DNA of 64,000 nucleotides. It comes from Allosediminivita pacifica. Lineage in GTDB: Bacteria > Pseudomonadota > Alphaproteobacteria > Rhodobacterales > Rhodobacteraceae. Made by a program: the position numbers and the translations under genes. Where the stretch lies: assembly GCF_003054175.1 (NCBI RefSeq), contig NZ_QBKN01000017.1, positions 1 through 64,000 of the forward strand. Reading direction: 5' to 3'. The notes beneath the pieces were generated by a model. The model searched no databases and had not been told where the DNA came from. It worked only from the letters and a program-made list of their open reading frames with translations. Positions 51,219 to 60,322 of the stretch are shown in pieces; positions within the stretch are counted from its first letter, which is position 1; the number at the start of each line of letters is the position of its first letter.

Positions 51219-52523
51219 ATGTCCATCACGTTTTCCGCGGGGGTTCTCGTCGCCCTGCTGGCGCTTTTCCTCGGGGCCGGGGTCTGGATCTTTTCCGGCC
51301 TCATGCTGGTCGGCGCCTCGGCCATGTACTTCGTTCTCGACTTCAACCTCGTGCGGATCGGCGCGATCGCGACGCGGGTGATCTCGTCCTCGGCCATCTC
51401 GTGGGAGCTGGCGGCCATCCCGATCTTCATGTGGATGGGCGACATCATCTTCCGCACCGACATCTCGCAGCGGCTGTTCCGCGGGCTGGCCCCGCTGGTC
51501 GCACGCATCCCGGGCGGGCTGCTGCACACCAACGTCTTTGGCTGCACGGTCTTCGCGGCCATTTCGGGGTCGTCCACGGCGACCACCGCGACCGTCGGCA
51601 AGATCACCATCCCCGAACTTCAGAAGCGCGGCTACGACCTGCGCCTGTCGGCGGGGTCGTTGGCGGGCGCCGGGTCCTTCGGGCTTCTGATCCCGCCGTC
51701 GATCGCGATGATCGTCTACGGCGTGCTGGCCGAGGTCTCCATCGCGCAGCTCTTCGCGGCCGGCGTGATCCCCGGCCTGATGATGGCAGGGCTTTACGTA
51801 GGCTACATCGCGATCGTGTCGCTGATGGACCCGTCGCGCGCCCCGCGGTTCGACGGCGAGGTGACCGCCAGGGCGATGGGCCGCGGGCTGCTGGAACTGC
51901 TGCCCATCGTGCTGCTGATGTTCGTGGTGCTGGGCTCGATCTACTCGGGTCTCGCCACCCCGTCCGAGGCGGCGGCCGTGGGCGTCTTCGGCGCCATCCT
52001 CATCACCGTGGTGACAGGGCAGTTCTCGCTCCGGCTGATGCGGGACAGCCTTCTGGCGACGATCCGCGTGTCGGCGATGATCCTGATGCTGATCGCGGCG
52101 TCGTCCTTCCTGTCGGCGGCCATCGCCTACATGCAGCTTCCCACGCAGATCACCGAGGGAATCTCGGCGCTGCAACTGTCGCCCTACGGCGTGCTGCTGA
52201 TCCTTGCCGCGCTCTATATCGTGCTGGGCATGTTCCTCGACGGGACGTCGATGACGGTGATGACCGTGCCGATCGCGGTGCCGCTGATCGTGCAGGCCGG
52301 GTTCGACCCTCTGTGGTTCGGCATCTACCTCGTCATCATGATCGAGATGAGCGCGCTGACGCCGCCGGTGGGGCTGAACCTCTTTGTCCTTCAGGGTCTG
52401 ACACAGCGGACCATGGGCGAGACGGTGCGCGCGACGTTGCCCTTTTTCCTGCTGCTCTGCCTCGGTACGGTCATCCTGGCCGTCTTTCCCGAAATCGTCC
52501 TGTGGTTGCCTAGCCGACTGTGA
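51219..52523 (+). CDS. TRAP transporter large permease DctM (system 2)
   Basis: A 434-residue polytopic permease with about a dozen helices. DctM signatures include P-I-F-M-W-M-G-D near 68-75, FAAISGSSTATTATVGKITIPELQKRGY, GLLIPPSIAMIVYG and S-A-L-T-P-P-V-G-L-N-L-F-V. It couples Na+ or H+ flow to solute uptake with the DctP/DctQ pair upstream. The stop is 40 nt before the DeoR gene, so repressor and transporter are probably co-transcribed. Confidence 0.93.
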   Translation: MSITFSAGVLVALLALFLGAGVWIFSGLMLVGASAMYFVLDFNLVRIGAIATRVISSSAISWELAAIPIFMWMGDIIFRTDISQRLFRGLAPLVARIPGGLLHTNVFGCTVFAAISGSSTATTATVGKITIPELQKRGYDLRLSAGSLAGAGSFGLLIPPSIAMIVYGVLAEVSIAQLFAAGVIPGLMMAGLYVGYIAIVSLMDPSRAPRFDGEVTARAMGRGLLELLPIVLLMFVVLGSIYSGLATPSEAAAVGVFGAILITVVTGQFSLRLMRDSLLATIRVSAMILMLIAASSFLSAAIAYMQLPTQITEGISALQLSPYGVLLILAALYIVLGMFLDGTSMTVMTVPIAVPLIVQAGFDPLWFGIYLVIMIEMSALTPPVGLNLFVLQGLTQRTMGETVRATLPFFLLLCLGTVILAVFPEIVLWLPSRL

Positions 52524-52563
52524 GGCAACGCGATAGGACCGGACGGACGGGATAGCGGATCAC

Positions 52564-53448
52564 ATGCGAACAAGGAGAGCCCCCTTGCGCAAGCCAGAGG
52601 ACGCAGCAAACGAAGAGATGCTGCCGGCCGAGCGTCGGCAGCACCTGATCGAATGGTTCAAGCAGAACCAGGCGGGGTCGGGACAGGACCTTGCGCGGAT
52701 GTTCGGGATCTCGGTCTCGACCATCCGGCGGGATCTCGATCTGCTGGCGAGCGAGGGGCTTGTTCGGCGCACCCACGGCGGCGCGGTGGCGATCCGGTCG
52801 CGCGCCACCTACGAGCCCTCGACGGACCTGTCGGAACGCACGGCGGTCGAGGAAAAGCACGCAATCGTCGGCGAGGCGCTCAAACTGATCGAGCCGAACC
52901 TGTCGCTGCTGATCGATACCGGCGCGGTGATCTGCCACCGGCTCGCGGACAGGATCGCGGAACTGGAATACCCGCTGACCGTCATCACCAATGACCTCTA
53001 CGTGGCGAAGCAGCTGACCTACCGGGACAACATCACGCTGATCGTGCCGGGCGGGGCCTGCCGCGTCGGATCGTTCAGCCTGCTGGGCGAACCAGGGCTG
53101 AGCTTCCTGCGGGACATCCACTGCGACATCTTCTTCATGTCGGCGGCGGCCATCGACGAGACCGGCGCATCCGAGACCAACCTCGAGCTGGGTCACATGA
53201 AGCGCGCCATGGCCGAGGCCGCGAGCGAGGTGGTCCTGCTGGCCGACAGCAGCCGGTTCATGTCCTGCGCGCTGCACCGAACGGTGCCCATCGGGTCCAT
53301 CGACCGGGTCATCACCGACACCGGCCTGCTGGAAGAGGACCGCGCGAAGTTTCCGCCGCACAAGCCGGGCTTCAAGGTCGTGGACAGCAGCGGCGACACG
53401 CCCGAGGAATGGGCCCCGACACAGGGCCGCGAGCGCGCCACGTCCTGA
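52564..53448 (+). CDS. DeoR/GlpR family transcriptional regulator
   Basis: A 294-residue repressor-type regulator. The N-terminal DeoR helix-turn-helix spans about 20-75 (ERRQHLIEWFKQ..SGQDLARMFGISVSTIRRDLDLLASEGLVRRTHGGA). The C-terminal sugar-phosphate-isomerase-like sensor has the LIDTGAVICHRLA region and V-L-L-A-D-S-S-R-F. It is the natural candidate to bind the GAGCAA words in the hyuA/TRAP-2 region (inference). ATG 52564 was chosen; an in-frame ATG 19 codons later is possible. A strong terminator follows. Confidence 0.92.
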   Translation: MRTRRAPLRKPEDAANEEMLPAERRQHLIEWFKQNQAGSGQDLARMFGISVSTIRRDLDLLASEGLVRRTHGGAVAIRSRATYEPSTDLSERTAVEEKHAIVGEALKLIEPNLSLLIDTGAVICHRLADRIAELEYPLTVITNDLYVAKQLTYRDNITLIVPGGACRVGSFSLLGEPGLSFLRDIHCDIFFMSAAAIDETGASETNLELGHMKRAMAEAASEVVLLADSSRFMSCALHRTVPIGSIDRVITDTGLLEEDRAKFPPHKPGFKVVDSSGDTPEEWAPTQGRERATS

Positions 53449-53508
53449 GCCGCGGGCCGCGCCGGAGGGCAGGTTCCCGCAGCCGTTTCCCGGGTAACAC
53501 GAACGAAG

Positions 53509-53535
53509 AAGGCCGCCCCGAGGGCGGCCTTTTTT
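53509..53535 (+). terminator. strong intrinsic terminator after the DeoR gene
   Basis: AAGGCCGCCC-CGA-GGGCGGCCTT, a perfect 10-bp stem followed by a run of six T residues at 53530-53535. It ends the TRAP-2/DeoR transcript and separates it from the tRNA on the other strand. Confidence 0.9.
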
Positions 53536-53557
53536 CACTGCTATTCCAGCAGATTAG

Positions 53558-53633
53558 TGGTGCCGGTGATAGGACTCGAACCTACGACCCCATCATTACG
53601 AATGACGTGCTCTACCAGCTGAGCTACACCGGC
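53558..53633 (-). tRNA. tRNA-Thr (anticodon CGT)
   Basis: 76 nt including an encoded CCA (53558-53560). Acceptor stem GCCGGTG/CACCGGC, D arm with GCTC...GAGC, anticodon stem CGTCA/TGATG around loop TTCGTAA, giving anticodon CGT (codon ACG). The T arm carries GGTTCGAGTCC. All four arms pair. It lies at the border between the accessory catabolic region and core genes. Confidence 0.95.
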
Positions 53634-53677
53634 CCGTGGGCCGCGCATTTAGCAGCCCTTCGACGGGAGGGGAAGCC

Positions 53678-55252
53678 CTATTTTGCGGCTTCCTTGCGCG
53701 TCGTTTCATCCCCTTCGGAGGCAGGGGTTTCACCGATCGCAACCTCCTCGGCGTCATCGACATCGCGGCGTTCGGCGGCGGCTTCGCGCTTCGACGCGGC
53801 TTCCATGACCTCGGCCTCGGGAGCGGGGGATTTGACCTCTTCGGCCTCTGGCACTGCGGGATTGGACCCGTCCTCGATGGCGCCAACGATCAGGGGCAGC
53901 ATGTCGGCGCCTGCGGGCAGCACCACCTCAGCTTGCGGCGGGGTGGTCCAGCTCAGCGTGTCGAAGGCCTCGCAGTTGGAACAGATCGGCGTCCATTCTG
54001 CGTGGATGGTCTTGCACTTGTCGCAGACCCACTGCGGGCCACGCGGCGCGGTAAGCGCTTTGGCGAGCCAGCCGCGGACCACGGCGTCCGACGCGCCCTC
54101 GCCCTTTTCGACCGCCGCCATGATGGCCAGCACGCGGGCATCGGGCGCGGTTTCGGGAAGATCGGCCAGGGCACGGCGTGCCTCGGGGAAATCCTCCGCC
54201 GCGAGGCAGAGTTCGGCCTTGAGAAGACGCGTCTCGCGGTGCGACGGGTTGATCTGCGTGAGCGCGCGGAACCGCTTGAGCCGCTTCTCCGGGGTCTCTT
54301 CGGGCTCGATCTCGGCGAAGGCCGCGGCCAGGTCGGGGTGCGGGCGCACCTCCCAGGCCTTCTTGATCACGCGCATGGCCGGGCGCTTCTTGCCGTCTGC
54401 GATCAGGCCGCGCGCGGCCATGGCGGCGGCGGGGATCAGGTCGGGCGAGTTGCGGTTGGCCTTGATGGCGGCCTCGCGGGCCTCGATCGGGCGGTTCTCG
54501 TCAAGGATCTCGCGCGCCTCGGAGAGCGCCAGCACCGCGTCGCGGCGCTTGTACACGTCGCGCGGCAGGTCGCCGTGCTTGAGCTTGGCGTTGAGCGTCT
54601 TGCGCGCCCCGACCCAGTCGGCCTTCTGCGCCTGAAGCCGCAGCAGCGTGTCCTGCACCTCCACGTGCTTGGGCTTGAGCGCGAACGCCCGCTGCGCGAG
54701 CTGCAGCGCTGTCTCGGTATCCCCGCGCGAGAGCTTCTGTTTCATGAGGCCGCGAATGCCCACGAAGCGGGTATCGTCGCGCTGGACGAGCTTCTTGTAG
54801 GTTTCCTCGGCCTTGCGGGTGTCGCCCAGCTGTTCGGCCGCCTGCGCGGTGATGAGATCGGTGATCTCGGGGCGGTGCAGGTAGCGTTCGGCCTTGCTGG
54901 CCTTGGCCATGGCAAGGCGGCCCTCGCCGCTGGCGAGCGCCATCATGCCCTCGCTCAGCGCCTGGTAGCCCTTGCGTTCGCGGTTGCGGTCGAAGTGGCG
55001 GCTGAGCGCCGTTTCGTCACCGTTGATGAACTTGAGCGTCGCGATGAGCAGCCCGGCGAGCTTGAAGAGCACGTAGCCCGCGACGAGCAGCAGCAGCGCG
55101 GCCAGCACCGACTGGAGGGGCCCAAGCGTGTATTCCATGCCAGCCACGGTGATCATCAGACCCCCGTCGCTTTCCATGAGATAACCGGCGCCAAGGGTCA
55201 GCGCCGCGACCAGCGCGACGAAGATGACGATCTTGATGAGGGACCAAAGCAT
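53678..55252 (-). CDS. hemY: HemY-like TPR membrane protein
   Basis: A 524-residue inner-membrane protein linked to haem synthesis by gene neighbourhood. Two N-terminal helices (about 6-25 and 44-68) surround the HemY_N motif; TPR repeats follow from about 95 to 330 (KAERYLHRPEITDLITAQAAEQLGDT, ALQLAQRAFALKPKHVEVQ). A CxxC pair lies at CDKC and another at CSNC (a zinc-ribbon-like WVCDKCKTIHAEWTPICSNC block), then a long acidic tail. It is not protoporphyrinogen oxidase despite the old name. It follows the Mic60-like gene by 13 nt. Confidence 0.88.
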   Translation of the reverse strand: MLWSLIKIVIFVALVAALTLGAGYLMESDGGLMITVAGMEYTLGPLQSVLAALLLLVAGYVLFKLAGLLIATLKFINGDETALSRHFDRNRERKGYQALSEGMMALASGEGRLAMAKASKAERYLHRPEITDLITAQAAEQLGDTRKAEETYKKLVQRDDTRFVGIRGLMKQKLSRGDTETALQLAQRAFALKPKHVEVQDTLLRLQAQKADWVGARKTLNAKLKHGDLPRDVYKRRDAVLALSEAREILDENRPIEAREAAIKANRNSPDLIPAAAMAARGLIADGKKRPAMRVIKKAWEVRPHPDLAAAFAEIEPEETPEKRLKRFRALTQINPSHRETRLLKAELCLAAEDFPEARRALADLPETAPDARVLAIMAAVEKGEGASDAVVRGWLAKALTAPRGPQWVCDKCKTIHAEWTPICSNCEAFDTLSWTTPPQAEVVLPAGADMLPLIVGAIEDGSNPAVPEAEEVKSPAPEAEVMEAASKREAAAERRDVDDAEEVAIGETPASEGDETTRKEAAK

Positions 55253-55265
55253 GTATCGACCCTTG

Positions 55266-56930
55266 TTATTGGTTCAGTTCGTCGGCCAGCGCCGAGGCGG
55301 CGGCAAGCGCGTCGCGGCGCGTTTCGGCGCGCGAGATCCAGCCGGACATGACCTCCGCCGCGGATTCGGGGAGGGCTTCGAGTTCGGTAAGCGCGGTGTC
55401 GAGGTTGCCCGCATCGAGCGCGGCCTCGGCCCGCGACAGCACGGCGTCGGCATCGTCGCCCTGACGCGGGGTGACGGATCGGGCGTTGAAGAGACTCTGC
55501 AGGGCGTCTCCGACCCCGGTGTTGCCCTGTTCCGCACGCACCTGCCGCAGCGCGTCGCGCGCGAGCGGCGGGAAATCGTCCTGCAAGTCACCCAGCGCGG
55601 CGACACCGTCGGCAGCAGGCGCGGCGAGGGGTTCGGGGACGCTCACATCGTTTTCTTCCAGCGCGCCGAGCTGTTCCGCATAGGGGGCGCCCTCCCGAAG
55701 ATTGGTGGTGAGCTCGGCGAGGATGGCGCGGCTTTCGGCCAGCTGCGCCTGCGCCTCGGCGTTGGATTCCGAGGCGCGCGCCTCGTCGGCCATGGCGGCG
55801 ATGCGGCTGCGCTCTTCCTCGAGCGCGGCGTTCAGTTCTTCCTGTTGCTGGCTGACCGAGTTGCGCAGCTCTTCGAACTCGCGCTCGTAGGCGGCCATGG
55901 CCTCGGGCGAGACCGATTCCTCGACCGGGCGGCGTTCCAGCGCGGTGAGGCGTTCGTCCAGATCCGCGGTCTGCGACGAGAGATCGGCAAGCGCGTTCTC
56001 GAGCGCCGAGGTGTCGATACCACCGACAATGTTGCGGATGTCCTCGACCTGGCCCGCGATCTCGTCCGAACGCGTGGACTGGCTGTCGAGCCGTCCCTGC
56101 ATGTCACCGATCAGCGGGTTCGGCGGCGGCGCCATGAGGCCGGGCATGGACATGGCAACGAAGAATCCCACGGCCGCGGCGGCGACACCGCCGAGCAGCA
56201 TTGGAAGGAAGCCGCCCTTGCGTTCGACCACGGTGTGCTCGACGACCTCGCGGGCGCGCTCGCCCCGATCGGACGGACCGTAGGTGGGACGCGGCGGGGT
56301 CGTGCCCGAGGCACCGCCCTCGCCGCTGCCGGTCGCAAAGGCCGGGGACTCGTCCGCGGGGGCAGTATCATCGCCCCCCGAAACGGTGTCCTGCCGGAGA
56401 GGTGTGGAGCCGGGTGCACCGCCTTCGCCGCTGCCCGTGGCAAAGGCCGGAGCCCCACCCCCACCGGTCAATGGATCGGCAGCCGCGGAGCCCGTGGTGT
56501 GATCGCCTCCGGCTGCAGGGGCCGCGGTATCCTCGTCCTCGCCGATATGGGCGTCCGAGGGGTGCCCCTCGGGGGTCAGGTCGCGGCCGGCGTCGAGCGT
56601 ATTGGAGTTCTCGACCGTCACGGTGTCATCGCCGTTTTCGCCGGAAAGGGTATCTTCGCCGGTGCTGGTGCTGTCGGGTTCCCCGGGGATCACGTCGGCG
56701 CTGGCCTCGGGAACGCTGTCGTCGCCCGGGGTCTCGGTCGCACCGGATTTCGTCGTGTCGTCACCGATGCCGATGGCGTCGGCCGGGGCGTCATTCTCGG
56801 GGGTATCGTCTTCGGCGAAGATGTTCTCCTCACGCGGCACGGGCGTCTCGGTGGCCTTTTCCGCCTCGGGGCCGGTACCGTTCTGACCGCCGGTGCCGGA
56901 GGATGACTTGCTTTTTCTCGACCTGGCCAC
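55266..56930 (-). CDS. Mic60/mitofilin-like protein (COG4223)
   Basis: A 554-residue protein related to mitochondrial Mic60, thought to shape the inner membrane and contact outer-membrane proteins. A 240-residue acidic, low-complexity cytosolic N-terminus is followed by one transmembrane helix (LPMLLGGVAAAAVGFFVAMSM, about 246-266), a coiled coil (about 280-410) and a C-terminal mitofilin signature region (ALTELEALPESAAEVMSGW). A 12-residue unit PAFATGSGEGGA occurs twice, 35 residues apart (DNA 56311-56345 and 56416-56450). The gene order hemD, mic60-like, hemY is the classical alphaproteobacterial one. Confidence 0.87.
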   Translation of the reverse strand: MARSRKSKSSSGTGGQNGTGPEAEKATETPVPREENIFAEDDTPENDAPADAIGIGDDTTKSGATETPGDDSVPEASADVIPGEPDSTSTGEDTLSGENGDDTVTVENSNTLDAGRDLTPEGHPSDAHIGEDEDTAAPAAGGDHTTGSAAADPLTGGGGAPAFATGSGEGGAPGSTPLRQDTVSGGDDTAPADESPAFATGSGEGGASGTTPPRPTYGPSDRGERAREVVEHTVVERKGGFLPMLLGGVAAAAVGFFVAMSMPGLMAPPPNPLIGDMQGRLDSQSTRSDEIAGQVEDIRNIVGGIDTSALENALADLSSQTADLDERLTALERRPVEESVSPEAMAAYEREFEELRNSVSQQQEELNAALEEERSRIAAMADEARASESNAEAQAQLAESRAILAELTTNLREGAPYAEQLGALEENDVSVPEPLAAPAADGVAALGDLQDDFPPLARDALRQVRAEQGNTGVGDALQSLFNARSVTPRQGDDADAVLSRAEAALDAGNLDTALTELEALPESAAEVMSGWISRAETRRDALAAASALADELNQ

Positions 56931-56986
56931 GTATCTCCACCCTTTCCAATCTTCCCGGCTTTCGCATTCGAAGCCCCGGTTTCGTC

Positions 56987-57724
56987 TTACAGCCCGTCCT
57001 GCCCCGTCTCAAGATGACCGGCCCGGACCAGTAAATCCAGCGTGCAGGTCAGCATGGCCGGCTGATCCGGTCGTGCCGCGACGGCAACGGCCCGACTATG
57101 GAGGGGGGCGAGGGACTTGGCCACAGCTTCGCTCAATGCCGCGACAAGAAGCGGCGCCCCTGCCCCATTCCGCGCCAGAATGTCCCCGGTGCGGGGCGAG
57201 AAGACCGGCGCCACGACCACGCGGTCGCCGGCGAGGGCGGCGCAGCCCTGGGGCGAAAGCGGGCGTTCCGGCTGGCGATAGATCACGGCCTCGGCGGTCT
57301 CCAGCCCGGCATGGGCCAGTCTTTCAACCACTGCGCCGCGTGCATGTTCCCCCCTCATGTGCAGGATTGGTCCACCGTGATGCGTGCCGGACACACGGGC
57401 CACAAGATTTTCGGCGTCGCGGCAGGTCGCGCGGACATCGAAGCCCGCCGCCTTTGCCGCGCGGGCCGTGGACGGCCCCACGCAATAGGCCGGCCCGCGG
57501 GCGCGGCCGCCGAGCGCCGTGAAGGCACCGACGGCACTGGCCGAGGTCAGGATCACGGCCGAGACGTCCGATAGATCCGGAAGCGGGCCCTCGGGCACGA
57601 TCTCGATCAGCGGGCTGATGACAGGATCGAAATCCGCGGCACCGGCCGCCTGCAACGCTTCGACAAAGGCGCGCGACGCCGCTTCGGGGCGCGTCATGAG
57701 CAGGACGGGGCGCATGGCCGGCAT
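56987..57724 (-). CDS. hemD: uroporphyrinogen-III synthase
   Basis: Closes and inverts ring D of hydroxymethylbilane in tetrapyrrole synthesis. The 245-residue protein has the usual pattern: L-M-T-R-P-E-A-A near 9-16, [29 protein letters not shown] and [10 protein letters not shown]. HemD is poorly conserved, so context helps. The start ATG 57724 follows GGAG; an ATG at 57715 is in frame. It is divergent from tsaD over about 70 nt; hemC is not adjacent here. Confidence 0.88.
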   Translation of the reverse strand: MPAMRPVLLMTRPEAASRAFVEALQAAGAADFDPVISPLIEIVPEGPLPDLSDVSAVILTSASAVGAFTALGGRARGPAYCVGPSTARAAKAAGFDVRATCRDAENLVARVSGTHHGGPILHMRGEHARGAVVERLAHAGLETAEAVIYRQPERPLSPQGCAALAGDRVVVAPVFSPRTGDILARNGAGAPLLVAALSEAVAKSLAPLHSRAVAVAARPDQPAMLTCTLDLLVRAGHLETGQDGL

Positions 57725-57795
57725 CGGATCTCCGCCATTGTGAGGGGCCTTGCCCGGTGGTAGCTGCTGTCGCCATGCACCGCAACGGAGGCGAC

Positions 57796-58878
57796 ATGGA
57801 CCGCCCGCCCCTCATCCTCGGGCTGGAAAGCAGCTGCGACGACACCGCCGCGGCGCTGCTGCGCGGGCGCGAGGTGCTGTCTTCCGTCGTGATGGGGCAG
57901 GCCGAGCTGCACGCGGCCTTCGGCGGCGTGGTCCCCGAGATCGCCGCCCGCGCCCATGCCGAAAAGCTCGACCTTGCCGTGGAACGCGCGCTGGAAGACG
58001 CCGGCGTGACTCTGCCGCAGGTCGAGGCCGTGGCGGTGACCGCCGGGCCGGGGCTGATTGGCGGAGTTCTGTCGGGCGTGATGCTGGGCAAGGGGATTGC
58101 GGCGGGGCTGGACGTGCCGCTGGTGGGGGTGAACCACCTTGCGGGCCATGCGCTGACGCCGCGCCTGACTGACGATCTCACCTATCCCTACCTGATGCTG
58201 CTGGTCTCGGGCGGGCACTGCCAGTTCCTGATCGTGCGCGGCCCACAGGATTTCTCGCGCCTCGGCGGGACCATCGACGATGCCCCGGGCGAGGCCTTCG
58301 ACAAGACCGCGCGCATCCTCGGATTGCCGCAACCCGGCGGACCCTCAGTCGAGGCCGAGGCCGCGGGCGGCAATGCCCGGCGGTTCGCCCTGCCCCGTCC
58401 CCTGCTGGACCGGCCCGGCTGCGACTTGTCTTTCTCGGGCCTCAAGACCGCCATGCTGCGCGAGCGCGACAAGCTGGTCGCGGCGCAGGGCGGGCTGCAC
58501 GCGCAGGACCGCGCGGACCTTTGCGCCGCTTTCCAGGGCGCGGTGCGGCATGTGCTTGCCGAAAAGACCCGGCGCGCCCTGGCGCTTTATCTTGAGGAAG
58601 CCCCCGAGGTGCCTGCCTTTGCCATCGCGGGCGGCGTGGCCGCCAACGGCGCGATCCGGAGCGCCATGGAAAGCCTCTGCGCAGAGCACGGAGTGGCCTT
58701 TGTCGCCCCGCCGCTGCGCCTTTGCACGGACAACGCCGCGATGATCGCCTACGCCGGGTCCGAGCTGCTGGCCGCGGGCGAAAGGCACGGCATGGATCTG
58801 GCTGCCCGCCCGCGCTGGCCGCTCGATGCCTCTGCCGCGCCGCTGGTCGGATCGGGGCGCAAGGGCGCCAAGGCCTGA
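57796..58878 (+). CDS. tsaD: tRNA N6-adenosine threonylcarbamoyltransferase TsaD
   Basis: Transfers threonylcarbamoyl to A37 of ANN-decoding tRNAs, with TsaB/E and TsaC. It begins [12 protein letters not shown] (about 6-17); iron ligands are in N-H-L-A-G-H-A (two His, about 115-120) and a C-terminal Asp in [11 protein letters not shown]. Also [10 protein letters not shown]. Length 360 is normal. ATG 57796 has a GGAGG site four bases upstream; ATGs at 57775 and 57757 would add residues without family similarity. Confidence 0.95.
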   Translation: MDRPPLILGLESSCDDTAAALLRGREVLSSVVMGQAELHAAFGGVVPEIAARAHAEKLDLAVERALEDAGVTLPQVEAVAVTAGPGLIGGVLSGVMLGKGIAAGLDVPLVGVNHLAGHALTPRLTDDLTYPYLMLLVSGGHCQFLIVRGPQDFSRLGGTIDDAPGEAFDKTARILGLPQPGGPSVEAEAAGGNARRFALPRPLLDRPGCDLSFSGLKTAMLRERDKLVAAQGGLHAQDRADLCAAFQGAVRHVLAEKTRRALALYLEEAPEVPAFAIAGGVAANGAIRSAMESLCAEHGVAFVAPPLRLCTDNAAMIAYAGSELLAAGERHGMDLAARPRWPLDASAAPLVGSGRKGAKA

Positions 58879-58941
58879 GACGGGCTGGACGCGGGCGCCC
58901 GGCGCGGTAGGGTCCGCGGAACAGCTTTCAGGAGGACAGAC

Positions 58942-59214
58942 ATGCTGGTTGCGCTCATCGCCAAGGACAAACCCGGGGCCCTGCAGACCCGCAAGGACAA
59001 CCGCGAGGCCCACCTGGCCTACATCGAGGAAACGGGCGCCGTGTCCCAGGCGGGGCCGCTGCTCGACGCGGACGAGCAGATGATCGGCTCGCTGGTGGTG
59101 CTCGACGTGGCCGACATGGCAGCGGCGCAGGCCTGGGCCGACGGCGACCCTTATGCCAAGGCGGGGCTGTTCGAGAGCGTCGAGCTGCTGCCGTGGAAGA
59201 AGGTGATCGGATGA
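58942..59214 (+). CDS. YciI family protein
   Basis: A 90-residue small ferredoxin-like-fold protein of unknown biochemical role. H-L-A-Y-I-E with the conserved His near residue 24, A-G-P-L-L-D near 37-42 and the E-L-L-P-W-K-K ending fit the family. ATG 58942 follows AGGAGGA. Its stop overlaps the next start (ATGA), so it is coupled to the EVE protein, a pairing I recall as common next to tsaD in this group. Confidence 0.9.
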   Translation: MLVALIAKDKPGALQTRKDNREAHLAYIEETGAVSQAGPLLDADEQMIGSLVVLDVADMAAAQAWADGDPYAKAGLFESVELLPWKKVIG

Positions 59215-59630
59215 GATACTGGCTCTTCAAGTCCGAGCCCTCGACCTGGTCCTGGGAGGACCAAGTGGCCAAGGGCGACGCGGGCGAGGAATGGGACGGT
59301 GTCCGCAACTATCAGGCGCGCAACTTCATGCGCGAGATGGCGGTGGGTGATCGCGGGTTCTTCTACCATTCGCAGAAGGAAAAGGCCGTCGTGGGCATGG
59401 TCGAGGTGATCGCCGAGGCGCACCCCGACAGCACGACGGACGACGACCGCTGGGAATGCGTGGACATCAAGGCCGTGGCGCCTGCGAAGACGCCCGTCAC
59501 GCTCGAAGACATCAAGCAGGTGCCGGAGCTGTCCGAGATGGCGCTGCTGCGCAATTCGCGGCTTTCGGTGCAGCCGGTGAGTGACGCGGAATGGAAGCTG
59601 GTCTGCAAGATGGCGGGACTGACGGCCTGA
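59211..59630 (+). CDS. EVE domain-containing protein
   Basis: A 139-residue PUA-like EVE protein. It opens Y-W-L-F-K-S-E-P-S-T-W-S-W (3-15), then W-D-G-V-R-N-Y-Q-A-R-N-F-M-R (29-42) and G-F-F-Y-H-S. EVE domains are thought to bind modified bases in RNA or DNA; a link to tRNA modification would fit the nearby tsaD (inference). ATG 59211 overlaps the YciI stop. Confidence 0.93.
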   Translation: MRYWLFKSEPSTWSWEDQVAKGDAGEEWDGVRNYQARNFMREMAVGDRGFFYHSQKEKAVVGMVEVIAEAHPDSTTDDDRWECVDIKAVAPAKTPVTLEDIKQVPELSEMALLRNSRLSVQPVSDAEWKLVCKMAGLTA

Positions 59631-60245
59631 GATCGCGGGCCCTTGCGGCGCTCGTATCCGAGGCAGATCGCCGGAATTGCAGACGGAGGGCCGGACGATG
59701 CCCGGAACCCTCCGCCACACCCCCGCGCGCTCCCAACCCACGGCGCGAGATAATGTCGGTTCCGGCCATTCTGGCCTGTCGAATTGTTCTACGCCGCTCG
59801 ATGCCGGAGAGCAAAGCCCAAGTCCTCGCAAATTGAGACAGTTGCGCGGCATTGAGGGTCTTGTTGGGGTAGCTTGAGCTCAAACTCTCGTGCCCGGCAT
59901 GACGCAAGCCCCAGCAGTGTCGTCGGATACGATCTGCCCTTAAGGTCGGCTGCGCGGACCTAGCTGCCCACCAAGCCCTGCCTCGGCGGGCCCGGAACAA
60001 GGTGCTTTAGCCCCGCCGGGCCAGCACCGGACCGTCCCCGCGGTCTGGAGCTTTGGCAATTGCAAGGCATCGTTTCAGAGGTCATCCGTGCGTGGCGTGC
60101 ATAAAGCGCCGACCTCAGAGGGCGCAACGCCAAACCACGGTCCGGCGCTGGACCGGCTTCGGTTGCACGAGCATCAAGGGAGAGATGGGCTCGAAGCGGT
60201 CATTGCTCTCCGCGCCCTTGCCTCTACCTGCCCCCCCAACATGCA
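59631..60245. other. long gene-free region
   Basis: 615 nt between the EVE gene and the ahcY terminator. All open frames here are short or look like GC-shadow frames. A stem CGGCGGG/CCCGCCG (59984-59990 with 60012-60018) and other GC stems could fold, but I recognise no RNA family. It could hold an unannotated small RNA or a decayed gene. Confidence 0.4.
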
Positions 60246-60274
60246 AAAGGCGGGCCCCGAGGGGACCCGCCTTT
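60246..60274 (-). terminator. ahcY terminator
   Basis: AAAGGCGGG-CCCC-GA-GGGG-A-CCCGCCTTT, a long stem with one bulged base. On the minus strand it ends in CGCCTTTTGC, 48 nt after the ahcY stop. Confidence 0.8.
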
Positions 60275-60322
60275 CCGTCTCTTGCAGCGGCCGGGCCCAG
60301 CGGGGACCGGTCCGCAACCGCT

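Noticed and set aside
53558-53633. Direct repeat of the tRNA 3' end as an attachment site
   Set aside because: No second copy of the tRNA 3' sequence was found by eye in the window.
59512-60000. 162-residue minus-strand frame in the gene-free region
   Set aside because: It overlaps the EVE gene and is rich in Arg, Ser and Ala with no motif or ribosome-binding site.
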